From: Epiperipatus broadwayi
Lineage: Eukaryota > Onychophora > Udeonychophora > Euonychophora > Peripatidae
Assembly (NCBI GenBank): GCA_028023455.1
Contig: JAQFVV010006221.1
Location: 6,055,011 to 6,119,010, forward strand
Direction of reading: 5' to 3'
DNA: 64,000 nucleotides
Of this stretch, positions 36,096 through 47,585 are shown one piece after another; the stretch's first letter is position 1; each line of letters opens with the position of its first letter. A program made the position numbers and the translations under genes. A model generated the notes under the pieces. That model saw only the letters and a program-made list of their open reading frames with translations. It did no database searches and was not told the DNA's origin.

Positions 36096-36799
36096 TTTTC
36101 AACATATATGTGTTCAAGTGTATCAATGATATGAGATAGAGTTGTGAGCGGTGGGTCGTGTGAAAGTCTGTGCTCATATACCCTATATATTACATATATT
36201 GATACAGGTATATAATAAGCCTGTATTTCAGTTATTTCACTTATCTTAGTGGATTTAAATTAAACTAGATAAACAGCCATACGCTTTCCTTTTTTAAAAA
36301 ACATTCAAAAATAATACAATGAATTTATATCTCACACATTTTGTTAACGCATATATCACATTACATTATTTGTGATATTAAATAAAATAATGAAAAATAT
36401 ATTTAACATTTGGGTGACAATAAAAATTTCAATTTCTTTTTTTTTATATATATATAACGAAACTATGTGTTGCGTTCATAGTTATCTTGTTATTGACAAG
36501 AAGTTGAGTTGATAGTCTTGTTTATTCTCAAGCAGTTGCTTTCTCCTGTATCAGATTTGATAATCTATGAATTTATTGAAGGCATTCTGTCCTGTTATTT
36601 ATTTGCAAGGAAATTGTCTATTGTATTTCTGGTTCTTTCATTTAATTTGACAGGTGGCAAAGAATGTAGGTCAGCTTGCAATTCAAAAGAAGTGGAATTG
36701 TTTGATTGACCTTGTGATAATTTCCCCCCATTTTTCTATTTTCAAAGCCTTTAACTTATATTGCTAATTTAACCTATCATTTTATAATAATAATCTAAT

Positions 36800-37110
36800 A
36801 AGAACTTTGAGCATTCTATTATCAGTTTTTCAATGAAATGAATGATTAAATAGTTGGAAGGGTGAGAATATTGAAGCCTATCTTGTAAAGTTTACGGAAT
36901 TGCTATCTTAATATAAGCCAATCACTGATTGTATATTTGTGTGGGAGATTATGATCTGGACCAACTGATGAGTGCTGGTTCTGTACAAAATACTTGGGCA
37001 TTATTTATCGTTTTCGCAGGTATGTGATCATGTGTATCGATTGCTTGAGATGAAGAAGAGAATGAGATGATATAGACTGAAAAATCCTAAGTTCAAATCT
37101 CTCTACTGAC
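36800..37110 (+). mobile_element. Family Y, single-arm diverged copy
   Basis: Follows the direct Y unit from cattctattatcagtttttc to a degenerate B-box region (agttcaaatctc) without an inverted partner. It shows that the basic unit is about 310-350 bp and not palindromic. The ribozyme region (36947-37009) keeps CUGAUGA and stem II GUGC/GUAC but has AAAA in place of GAAA. Confidence 0.6.
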
Positions 37111-37332
37111 TTAAATAATAATATTAATATATAAAAAAACTAATAATAATAAAAAGTCTCCATGCATTTATCTCTAAAATTTCTTTTGTTACATGTCATG
37201 AGAGGGAATATATATATATATGTAAATAATAATTAAAAATATACATTAAAAATTGTCTATTCAATACTTTTTATTTGTAAATATCATGTTATATGTAATG
37301 TTTAATAAACTTACAATTTATTCCTATACTTT

Positions 37333-37381
37333 AATAAATTTTCAAGATGTATTGTGAAATAAATTTTCAAGATGTATTGTG
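37333..37381. repeat. 25-bp exact tandem duplication
   Basis: The block aataaattttcaagatgtat starting at 37333 recurs at 37358 (period 25). Confidence 0.85.
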
Positions 37382-37777
37382 AGTGTATTTAATATATTTA
37401 TGTATGTTTATATGGTTTGTGTTGCGCGATCGAATATGATAAGCTCAACTGTCACATTTGGCTAATAATGTTCTGAGAAGTATTACATTTTTCTTTTCCT
37501 CTTTTTTTTAATGAATTTTATATTGTTCTGATGTGCATATAGGATAGAATATGTATGTGCAAGTTGATGAGACTTATTGAAACATTATCATGATTGGTTC
37601 AATATATATTTGCCATATCAAATTATAATTTTTCAAAGTAATTTTTGATAAATATTTGAAAGCAAAAATTAGTGTCTTGTTAAATATATTATTAGAAAAG
37701 AAATTATTATCAGCCATTTACAAATAAGTATGGTCATTACAACTCCAACATAATACATAATATGAAAATAATATGGA

Positions 37778-37886
37778 TTAGAGAAGAGTTTTCCAATGAT
37801 ATATAAGCCAATCCATGAATCCCAAATATGTATTAGAGAAGAGTTTTCCAATGATATATAAGCCAATCCATGAATCCCAAATATGT
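37778..37886. repeat. 55-bp exact tandem duplication
   Basis: The 55 bases from 37778 (ttagagaagagttttccaat...) are repeated from 37833 with no difference up to about 37886. Confidence 0.92.
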
Positions 37887-38388
37887 TCTCATATAGAACT
37901 TGCTGTTTTATTATTCTGTTAATCATGTTATCTTTTAATTTCCTCTGCAGCATATTTTTCTTCTGAAACATTTCAACACCGTATCTAATTGCTCTCCAGA
38001 ATATTCATATTTTCTACTACATCTTCCAAATGAAAACAATCAACATTGCATTTCTTTAGAACAACTTTGAGATAGTCTTTGTAATGCAAATGGGGACTGT
38101 TTCTTCCATGAAAATCATGCTTGAATTTACCATAAAGTGCTCTTGTATTGTTTTTTATTTCATATATACAATCCAATGAAAATGTCACTTTACAATAATG
38201 GAATTCTATAGTATCATATTAAGCAAGTTGAAAAACATGGATTCATCTCACGATCTCACCATTGTATTTTTAAGATTTTACAGAGCATCGTCTATTAAAA
38301 TTTTTCTCATACTTTTAAATTATATCAGTGGGATGTTCAAGGCTTATTTTTATACAATAAATTAAGATAAAACAACCACTCTGTTAAG

Positions 38389-38468
38389 TTTTGGTGGCCT
38401 AGTGCCTTCCAAGCAGCTGGCCCAGGTTCACTTCCAGGTCCATGCATTTGACATATGAAACAAAAAAC
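38389..38468 (+). mobile_element. tRNA-Gly-like SINE, internally deleted
   Basis: Matches the copy at 40.85 kb: GGTGGCCTA, then CTTCCAA (anticodon loop, TCC) and B-box-like AGGTTCACTTCC, then the tail TTTGACATATGAAAC. About 14 bp between the A box and the anticodon stem are missing. Not a functional tRNA. Confidence 0.7.
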
Positions 38469-39288
38469 AACCACTCTAGATACAACTAATTTAGTTCCAA
38501 ATCTTATTGCCCTGCAATGAAATATCCTCTGCTTTAATTTGTTCACTAACAGCAACAACAACATCAGAATCTGTGCGACACCTCAATACCTAAATCCATC
38601 TCAAATCACTATTTTATGACTGAGTGTAATGGAAAATATAATTTATATAATAATTTTAATTTTTTGATATTTCTAGGAATAAGTCTTATTACATTTATAT
38701 TTAATAATAATGAGGAATATGAATTAAAATGTAAAAGTTATCATCAAATTTTAAAATTTATAAACAAACATAAAAATAATAACTTCAAAAGGTGTTTTTA
38801 GTATTTTAACTTGCTATGTTATTTTGAAAAATAGAAGAATTAAAGAGACAAAATGACACAGCAAGAGAATTGGAATTTATTTAGATAACATTTTTAGAAA
38901 TACTGAATACATATACATTAAAAACACAATATAGACAATATTATAAATAAACTGTAGAAATCTTAAAATCAAATTATATATATTTAAAGAATTTGCTGTA
39001 AATATCTAAAATTGATGAGAATATCATTTTTATTTCTTATTTTCCATAATTGTTTTACTTAATTTATGATTTCATTTTTTTCTAAAAAATAGCAACTTTG
39101 ATCATTAATTTTTTCAAAATTTACTGTTGATGACGTCATAAGCATTATTAGCATAAATGTTGTTAAGAATATAATACAAATCTTACTACAAGAAAGAAAA
39201 AATAATAAAGATTATTTGTTAAATACTAGAGAATGGGGAGTGAAGAAAAAAGAACAACTGAATTGTTTACAACAAGTAAATGAATTTT

Positions 39289-39738
39289 ACACGACCCACC
39301 ACTCTCCACTCTATCTAATAACACTGATACACTCAAGCACATATATGCTGAAAAGATAAATAATCACCAATATATGTATTTCATGCTAAAACAGCAATCA
39401 TCAGTTGGTCCAGATTATCATCTCCCACACATATATACTATAAGTGCTCAGATATATATTAAGATAGACAATCTTAATACTTTAATGGACAGGCTCCAAT
39501 CTACTACCCACTCCAACTCTTCAACCATCCATCCAATTGAAAATCTGATGATGGAATGCTGGTTTAGCATGAAATACGTATATTGGTGATTATTTATCTT
39601 TTCAGCATATATGTGCTTGAGTGTATCAGTATTATTAGATAGAATGGAGAGTGGTGGGTCATGTGAAAGTCTGTGCTCATATACCCTATATATTACATAT
39701 ATAGACACAGGTATATAATAAGCCTGTGTTTCAGTTAT
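39289..39738 (+). mobile_element. Family Y hammerhead retroposon, copy 3 (palindromic)
   Basis: The 450-bp insertion has exact 12-bp direct repeats, taaatgaatttt (39277-39288 and 39739-39750). A nearly full-length inverted unit (39289 to about 39559) meets a shorter direct unit (about 39560-39738). Variants ctctcca, taataa and actcaagcac occur in both arms and not at other loci. The tail is cagg...tataataagcctg as in copy 2. Confidence 0.83.
39355..39419 (-). ncRNA. Type I hammerhead ribozyme candidate (family Y copy 3)
   Basis: Minus strand: GAUAAUCUGGACCAA, CUGAUGA, UGCU-GUUUU-AGCA, U, GAA, AUACAUAU, A, UUGGUGAUUAU. Core, stem II, two base pairs of stem III and stem I (CCAA/UUGG, AUAAU/AUUAU) are all intact. 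Confidence 0.72.
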
Positions 39739-39849
39739 TAAATGAATTTTTAAAAAAGGCATTTTTATTTTTTTGGTTGTTTTATTTATTTATTTGGTGT
39801 ATGGGATCAGTATATCAAAATTCAACACCAACAGACCTTAACCAGTCAG

Positions 39850-40650
39850 GAACTACCTCTTCCAGATTATGTAGAACAAAGAAACAAACAAAGACCTGAT
39901 AAATTGAACACTCCTTCTAAATATGAACTATGGTTTGTAGTTTTCCGTACTCACAGTTTGGAAAATCTATAAATCACTACTTATGTAATATACAGCTACA
40001 TCTATTCTGGCCCATCCTAATTCTATTAATCTTCATCCAGAGTTTTCTTGGAAAAGAGAAATCAGGTACTCAGAGTATAGGTCAGCTATTAGGATGTGAT
40101 TATTATTGTTGGAGTTGTTACAATCATAGGTCCACATGTTGTTGATATCCAGTGCAGATGGGTGCTGAGAATTATCAGTAAACCAGAAAGGCTACCTAGC
40201 CTGAAATTTGAGGGATTGATTAGAATGAGATTGATAGAATGATTTTGTAGCTTAAAAAGCTTGTTGAATTGTTTAATAGTTGCCAGCCTGCCTATGATGT
40301 TATCTGGAGAGATATTTGAGAGTGGTAGCCATTTTACGGATGTTCATTTAAAAGTGCCAGAAATTATATGCAGGGTTTCATTGATCTGAGTGTGCACATG
40401 ATTAGTTTATGCATTTCTGCACTATACTGGAAAGCAATACTCAGCCACGGAGTAAACAAGTGCTAGACCTAAAGTTCTAAGAATTCAGTATTCGAACTCC
40501 ATGTGGTGCCTGCAATGCAAACTTGGAGATAATATTATTTCTGGTGGCAAGTTTATTCTTTATGCTGTAAGATGGTGTAAATGAAAGAATTCACTCCAAT
40601 TTAATTCCCAAAGTATTTTGCCTATTAAAATGGTATACAAAAATGTAATA
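39850..40650 (-). pseudogene. LINE C-terminal remnant (RT thumb and zinc knuckle)
   Basis: Translating the minus strand across frames gives pieces in order: YFG near the 5' edge, TTWSSNTEFLEL, LFTPWLSIAFQYS (the LVYSxAEYCxPVW region), SMKPCI (the LNETLRIISG region), QISLQ and QTIVHI*KECSIYQ, the end of a CxCG..QT..H....C zinc knuckle (the Cys-x-Cys part reads NCEYGKLQT). This order follows the RT core in I/Jockey/CR1-like LINEs. Many stops and substitutions show it is old. No RT catalytic domain remains. Confidence 0.6.
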
Positions 40651-40822
40651 TTCAGAACATATTGTAAATGTGTAATCAGTAGATAATAAACCGTTAATAT
40701 TTACATTTAATATAGTAAAAAAAAAAAAAAAACAATAAATGTTTTTTTTTATTACTGTAAAGATATTGTACTGAAATAAATATATGTGATTAACATGTTA
40801 ATCATTTTTTCTTTTATATATG

Positions 40823-40905
40823 TCAAAGCGTTGACCGGGAAGCGAACCCGGGCCGGCTGTTTGGAAGGCAGCTACGCTAACCGTTAGGCCACCAACATTT
40901 GTGAC
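40823..40905 (-). mobile_element. tRNA-Gly-like SINE
   Basis: The minus strand has an A box, TGGCCTAACGG, an anticodon loop CTTCCAA (TCC, glycine), a perfect B box, GGGTTCGCTTCC, and a tail CAACGCTTTGACATATATA running into an A-rich stretch. The acceptor ends do not pair, so it is a SINE and not a tRNA gene. The tail matches that of the tRNA-Ala-like SINEs (GCTATGACATATGAG). Confidence 0.8.
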
Positions 40906-40909
40906 AATT

Positions 40910-42275
40910 AATCCAGTAGATGTTGAAAATTGTAATTATTATTTAATAAGGAAAAAGAAAAAAAACAAATTCAGTAATGTTTTTATTTATTTTTAATTAA
41001 ATATAAGCTGCTTAAGAGTTTAATTAATGTGCGGAACATTTCAAAATTATTAGTTGTAATATTTACACTTCATTAATAAAGAGAAGCTATATATTTAATT
41101 GCTATAAAAATGCTGTATCTATGTAAAAAATAAGTGTTTAATATACAGAATGATTGTAAATACGTATTTATCGGATATTAAAATTAATAGTTATTAATTA
41201 CTACTTATTTTTAATTTTCCAGAAGCATATGGATACCTTAAAGAAAATAGGAAGTTTATAATGAGGAAGCATACGTTTTATTGTAGAATTATTACTACCT
41301 GTCCTTTTAATTTGACAAAATTGTTAATGTAGGAAAGTTACAATACTATATAAATATATTTATAATGACCCTGATTCTATTTACTTTTTTTTCTTATTCT
41401 GTTTATAAAATCCAGTCTTCTGTTTTAAAAACTATTATTAAATATAAGCTGCTTTTTTAAAAAATATTATTATTTCTTTAATAAATAGGAGTAGATGTAA
41501 AAGTTATTTTTAAACACTTCCTTCAGATGTTTATCTTAGCTATACAATTTATAGGTAACTTTCTTGTCTTTTTAAATCACTTATACTGTCAAAGTTGAAT
41601 TTAATGGACATCTTAAAAAAATACTTGTGATTTTTGCTGTATGTTTTAGTTTGATAACTTGATCTGTTGAAAGAATACAGAATGGCATTAAACCATCCTC
41701 TCAAGTATGTTGTTAGGAAAGGCAAATTATTTATCACAAAGTTTAAATAGATGACTGTGGACATTTGGAAAGTCAACCTTTTTTAAAAAAATTTTTTTTA
41801 TATATATATTTAAATTTTCCTTTACATTGTGTGTATGTGATATATATAAAGTATGTAAACTTTATAATAAATATAAAATTTATTAATGCATTAAAAGATA
41901 AAATTGTCTTTAATAGCCTGGACAAAGACGTTACCAACAATAGGTCTTTCTAAAAGAAATAGGGAAGGAGAAAACATCACCTTCTCGAATACTCAACAGC
42001 TGCAGGGCGAGGGTTTAAAGTTTTCCTGAGATATTCCTGACTCAGTATAAGAAGTTGCAGTGTATCACATTACATCATATTCTTCTTTGTTTTACTTCCT
42101 TGTTAAGAAAGAAATTAAAACATGAAATTTGGAGATTACTTTCTTATAGTTGCATGCAAAATGAAAGATTGTGTCAACGAATTAGAAAACACTTTTGAAT
42201 TTTTTTAAATGAAAACTTTATTGAAAAATGAAAGCTTTTATTGTTTAAAAATTTCGATTTTGGTCAATTTTATAT
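40910..42275. other. AT-rich DNA, nothing recognised
   Basis: No gene or recognised repeat. A TA run lies near 41800. Confidence 0.35.
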
Positions 42276-42279
42276 TAAT

Positions 42280-42470
42280 ATTGAAACTGGATTCCAAGAG
42301 ATTGTAAAAGACCTAGAAGGAGACCCCATGCAAGGTGGATGAAATAAGGAAGTGCGCTGGGGTGATGTGGAGAAAGGAGGCTGGAGATCGGAGAAGACGG
42401 ATTGAAACTTTGAGAGACCTTCATTATGCAGTGGATTGATAATAGTTGAAAATGATGATAAGGATATTAA
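42280..42470 (+). mobile_element. RTE LINE 3' fragment, plus strand
   Basis: ctggattccaagagattgta, then the RRPHARWMDEIRK-type coding region with shifts, then ccttcattatgcagtggatt. This matches the 3' end of the RTE copy at 54.4 kb in the opposite orientation. It is 5'-truncated to about 190 bp. Confidence 0.75.
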
Positions 42471-43361
42471 TATTGAATGTTTAAAAAATTTAACATGTTG
42501 TATATCACTTTGCAGAAAATATAACATATTTCATATGTTGGCAAAATTTTAACATTTCTTTATAATCACTAATCAAATCAAAAGAAAAAAAAAGCCTTTT
42601 TTTTAAAGTTAAAAGGTTTTTATATATACTTATTTAATAGTAATTACAAATTGGAATTTTCAAGAATAAATATTAATAAAATTTTAATCAAATAACACAA
42701 ATGTAAATTTCACCGAAAGCACTTAAAATCTAATTTTCAATGGCACTTCTCACAATTTATATTAGTAAATGAAATATAATAATTTATTCATAATATAGTG
42801 CCAAGTTTCCAAAATTTAGGTTAAGTTCATACTTTTCAATTGTTTATTCTGTTTATGACAGAAGTTTTTAAAATTCTTTTTCCTAAATCACTTTCATGGC
42901 TTAAATAAATACTTTGTCAAAAGAAAAAAAATACCAGAACAATTAAATTAACAGCATAACATGCTAAAGCTGATTTAGATAATCCAGTCATCATTATTTT
43001 GTAATTTTCTATTCTTAGAGTTTAATTTAGAAGTTTCAAACTTTTTGCACTCACAATTTTGACCCCAATCACTTTAGATAAATACATGAATGATTATTAC
43101 TAATCATTTATTACACTAAAAATATCCCTAGCCCAGATACAAACATTAAATCTCAGTTAAAGACTAAGATATATATTTTTTAATTATACTTAAGCATATA
43201 GAATGATTCAACTTCATCTCTCTTTTTCCATGGAAATATCTTTTTAAGGTATATATAAACTGCCATTCCACCACTTATTCTTAAAGCAAATTATATTTAT
43301 CAAATTTTCTATATTTAGAGCTATTTAAAAAATACTTTAAAATATATCAAAAACAAGAGAT

Positions 43362-43590
43362 GCGTATACTCTTATTCTTCTCCTTTACTTTCTTTGCATT
43401 TCTTCATATATTCATATATATTGCTTATAATAACTTCTCTCATATACATTTTAATGCAAACAATTTTTTTAATAAAATTTCTTTATTTTCCTGATAGTTT
43501 CGACTGTCCAGCAGTCTTCATCAGAGCTTCTCAAATTTTTTCTACTTTTTAAAGTGTATATAAGAGAAGTTATTATAAGCAATATATATG
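43362..43590 (-). mobile_element. Palindromic insertion with hammerhead-like loop (locus A)
   Basis: Arms of about 42 bp (ttcatatatattgcttataa... near 43411 and its complement ending at 43592) enclose a ~96-bp loop. A 10-bp direct repeat, aacaagagat (43352-43361 and 43591-43600), flanks it. On the minus strand the loop (43491-43530) has CUGAUGA, A, a perfect stem GACUG-CUGGA-CAGUC, then GAAAC. I could not find a matching stem III and cleavage site. Confidence 0.6.
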
Positions 43591-43631
43591 AACAAGAGAT
43601 ATGATTGAATTATACATATTATTAATTCAAA

Positions 43632-43858
43632 TTTGCATATGTTGTTCATCTGTGTAACAAAGTGGTTTCTTTCTTCTTTATAACCTAAAGCTGAGTGCAC
43701 TTTTGGTGAAGCTTACCATAATCAAAGCTCTGATTATGGTGAACTTCACTGAAAGTGCACTTACCTTTAGGTTATAAAGAAGAAAGAAACCACTTTGTTA
43801 CCCAGTTGAATAAACATATGCAAATTTAAATTACAAATACAAAGGAAGAAAAAAAATC
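43632..43858 (+). mobile_element. Family P palindromic retroposon, copy 2
   Basis: Arms of about 95 bp run from aattcaaatttgcatatg to the centre near 43727, and back. Both arms read gtaacaaagtggtttctttc, where copy 1 has gtgatttc in both arms. The right side ends with the A-rich tail shared with copy 1. The hammerhead-like region is at 43724-43770. A weak 8-bp repeat, ttattaat, may flank it. Confidence 0.68.
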
Positions 43859-45208
43859 AATCTTCTTATTAATATGAAAGTAATATTAATTTTTTTTGAT
43901 CTTTTATATATATATACAATTGTCTTTTGTATCCAGCATGTGATAATTTTTTTATCATATGCTTCATTATTAAACATTTGATCCTATTTTTATTTATATA
44001 AAACCTTATTTCTAAATAAAAATGTCTTAAAATGAGCCACTTAAATGCAATAGGCACATTTAAATTAGAAATTATAAAATCTCTAGCTTTCATAAACTAA
44101 GTTTAATTTTAGTATCATTCCTTTATAATATTAAATCAATTAACAAATACAACCCTAATCATCTTGCTGTACCTTTAGTTTAATGCTTTAATTGCATTTA
44201 ATTTATTAAAAACATTTGATACATTAGAGTAACATAATAAAATATAGATACAAATAATTGCTGATATCAATTCATCCTTTACTCATTTTGTATAAATTAT
44301 CAAACACTGCTATATTAATTTCTCAATAAATGAAACCTAAATATATGTATATTCTTATAAATAGTGATCAATAATCTTTATAGATTTTTTCCTATTTATA
44401 TAACCATATTTATATGCAGTATTAATAAAATCAAATAAAAATAAGGCCTACATTTCAAAACCTAATATTTCTGGCAACATATTTGTAGGAGATTGGTTAG
44501 AATATATTTCTTCAAACGTCCGACCATTATCTGATAAGCGTATTATCTTTATACATTTTTATATTGCTTGAAACTCTTGGATATTTGCTACAGATTGATA
44601 TGTTTTTATATTAAATATTTTTATTTTTATAAGGTCTAAGAATACGATTTATAAACTTCATCTTTATAGTATCAGTAGAATAATTTTGCAATTAATAAAT
44701 ACCTAATTTTACAAGCTATTGCCATACTTATTTTTGTAGATTAAATTTAATTGTCCTGTTTTGTCTTCCTTAATACACGAAATATGCTTTTTCCTGAAAA
44801 TGTTTCTTAGGCAATTTAATTTGTTTATACCAAGAATTATTAAAATGACAAATCATGATGCAAGTAAGATGCAAATCCTTTTCTGTCCATTGATTACTTA
44901 AGCTTACAGTAGGACTTTAAAGTAGAATGAAAAGGCCTACTCTTAGAAACATATTAGTAAGCATATGAGAAATCATATTGTAATGTTGTTGGTATAAGAT
45001 GTAAGTTTAGATGTTATCCCATCTTTTTTATTTAATTTTTATATGCAGATTAAATGGCCATTATTTCTTCCATTTTATAAAATGTAGCAGGACCAACTTG
45101 TAAGTTTTTTTCTAAAATAAATATTTCTATCAGATCCAATTATCTATTAATTAAATTTACAATATTAGATTTGTAAATAATATTTAATTTGCGAAGCGCA
45201 GATAGATG

Positions 45209-45462
45209 AAATTGAAATTAAATTGAGATACTGGAAAATCTCATTGTGCTCGCTATAACACTTATATGTAGAAAGAAAAGTAGAGAGAAGGGTGGCCATC
45301 CTTTTCTCGTAAATTCTTTGTCGTGTGTTTATGGTTTGCCTGTCATTCGGACAGCTATCATAACATCTGATTGGTTGTTAGATAAGTATTATAACGAGCG
45401 CAATGAGATTTTCTAGTATATCAATTTAATTTCAATATTAGATTTAGAATTTCTATTTGTGA
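45209..45462. mobile_element. Foldback element, family unknown
   Basis: Inverted arms of about 55 bp (gaaattgaaattaaattgag, then atactggaaaatctcattgtgctc..., and its complement) surround a ~110-bp higher-GC spacer. There is only one copy in the window. No coding content. No target duplication could be separated from the arms. Confidence 0.55.
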
Positions 45463-45612
45463 AGGTTTTTTTTATTTAATTTTTTTAATCCAAAATTATT
45501 TTAGAGTGAAGAAACAAATTTTAAAATTCAAACCATTTCTCAAATTTATTATCATAAACAAATTTTTTCAAAGTTGTTTTGTATTCTGTAAATGATTTTT
45601 TCAAGAATGTAT

Positions 45613-46693
45613 TGTAATGGTAAGAATTGTCCTTCCACGTAACAAAATCTAGAACATAGGCAAAATACACTAAAGCTGATCGAATCCAGATGCTGTGATC
45701 CAGAATCCGACCAACATTCAATCCTTTCACCTCTGCTCAATGATTTACTACCCTATGGATGACATTCCTCAATGTACACAGACAATCAATTCACTCTCGG
45801 TCCAGCAGTCACCCCCGGTGGAACAAGAGACTCATAATTTAACTAATTTATCACTGATTTGATCAGATATATACACATATGACTAAATAATTACTTATAG
45901 AACTTAACAGACTGATCTACATAGATATGAAATATTGTATGTGCAAATTAGATATAGAGTTGAATAAAATGAATTTACGGACAATAAAATATGCAAACGA
46001 GTTATAATTTTAAATATTATTAATTTAATAAAATAATAGCAAACAATAAATCAAAACATGTCAAATTATGTGATGGGAACGTGAGATATAACGCTCGCAG
46101 GCGTTAGATAACTGCTGAGATTCATGTTATATATCTAATTATAAACGTTTAGTAATGTGTAGTGCAGTATTGGAATTTCATGCCTATATTAATTAATATG
46201 CCAAATTTCTAGCTCTTTCATAGTCTGCTAGATCATGCAGAACTTTATAGCCAAAATTATATAAATAACTATCATAACGCTCCTATGGCATCTATTTAAT
46301 ACAAAGTTAAATTGAGCATGTAATTAGGCTCAGAGATATGCAGGTTGGCGTGTTAATGTAGATTAGGATGTACACTAATGCTAGATAAGCATTTAATATA
46401 AAAGGGAGAGAAAACTGGTTTATGATAGGTTTACCTATATCCTCTGTGGCACATATTAAAATATTAATTAAGCAAAAGGTGCGAATGGGTCATTATTCAC
46501 GGGCTTCAGTCTCCAAAGACTCGGTTTGCCCTAAGACCGCTCAACTTGCCACGAATAAGAACATTAGTAGTTCAGGTAGTCGGATAAGCATTGTAAATCA
46601 TGTAGGTCCTTGTGCCCTAGTTCTAAAAGTGTGCTTGAACCCGAACTAAAGTGGATGAGTGTGACCTCCGCCAGCACATCATCGAGGATCATG
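45613..46693. repeat. 1.1-kb dispersed repeat, copy 2
   Basis: Aligns along its length with 23032-24145 from tgtaatggtaagaattgtcc to aggatcatgtag. The match stops at the point where the G-depleted tract begins. It has the same unknown class, with solo LTR as the best guess. Confidence 0.6.
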
Positions 46694-47450
46694 TAGTTTT
46701 CTTTTTTCCATTCTTTTATTTTTAAATTTTATTTTTTCCTTTTCTCCTAAATTTGTTTTTTTTTTTTTTTTGTTTTATTTATTTTTATATTTTACCAAAA
46801 CAAAAACCTATTATTTTTTTTCTATTACTATATTATTAAATCTTATCTAAAAAAGAAAAAATTAATTAATTAATATTAATTTATTTTAATTATTTCTTTT
46901 TTAATTATATATCTATAATTATTTTTTTTTTATTTTTTCCCATTTATTATATAAATCAATTATATTAAAATTAAATATAAAAAAAAAAATTATTTATTTT
47001 TTTTAATTTTTTTTTTAATTTTAAATTTTAATTAATTTTATAACTTTTTATTTATTTTTTTTTTAATTTATTTATTTTTAAAAATATTTTTTTTATTTTT
47101 TTTTTATTTTTTTTTTTTTTTCCTCTTTGGCCCCTTCCATTTTTTTTCTCTCCTATATTTTTTTTTTTCCCTTTTTTTTTTTAATTTTTTTTATTTTTCA
47201 TTTTTATTATTAATTTTTTTTTTTTTTCTCCTTTATTTTAATTTTTCAACCTATTTAAAAAACACTTCCAAAATTCTAACTATTTAAATTCCTTAAAAAA
47301 TTTAAAAAATAAATATATTTTAATATATAAAATTAAAAATATTTAATAAATTTCCTTAAATAATTTTATTCCACCTATTATAAATTTTTAAAATATTTTT
47401 TTTTGCGGGCCAAAGAGAGGGGGGGGAAAAGAGAAGGGGGGGGGAATACC
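46694..47450. repeat. G-depleted low-complexity T/A/C tract
   Basis: About 710 bp are almost only T, A and C in long homopolymers, with very few G. The tract ends abruptly in gcgggccaaagag and several G homopolymers (about 47404-47447). There is no coding or repeat-family content. It may be real satellite-like sequence or low-quality consensus. Confidence 0.7.
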
Positions 47451-47525
47451 ATTCAAAAACCCTGGTTTTATATTCTTATATATAAAATTCCTACTTTGTC
47501 TGAAGTTTGAATGTATGTTTGTTCA

Positions 47526-47585
47526 TAATGCTTTATTGGAGTGCCCTCTGAATTTTTTTAATCAGAGGGTGCTCCAGTAAATAAT
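47526..47585. repeat. Short near-perfect hairpin
   Basis: ttattggagtgccctctga and tcagagggtgctccagtaa pair over about 19 bp round a ~10-bp loop. There is no T-tract or gene context to suggest a function. Confidence 0.6.

Larger units (their letters stand above)
35656..36235 (+). mobile_element. Family Y hammerhead retroposon, copy 2 (palindromic)
   Basis: The 580-bp insertion lies between imperfect 13-bp direct repeats, ttcacttatttta (35643-35655) and ttcacttatctta (36236-36248). An inverted arm of about 190 bp and a longer direct unit (about 35850-36235) flank a ~145-bp segment present only in the direct unit. Arm-specific variants (ccgctcac, acacttgaacac) are shared by both arms but not by other loci. 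Both arms carry hammerheads, one on each strand. The tail is cagg...tataataagcctg. Confidence 0.82.

Noticed and set aside
35656-36235. Family Y as a DNA-transposon MITE because of its long inverted repeats
   Set aside because: Flanking direct repeats are 12-14 bp and of variable length, the arms have variable breakpoints, and a single-arm copy exists. This favours retroposition.
40823-40905. Functional tRNA-Gly gene
   Set aside because: A box, anticodon loop and B box are good, but the acceptor arms do not pair and a SINE tail follows.
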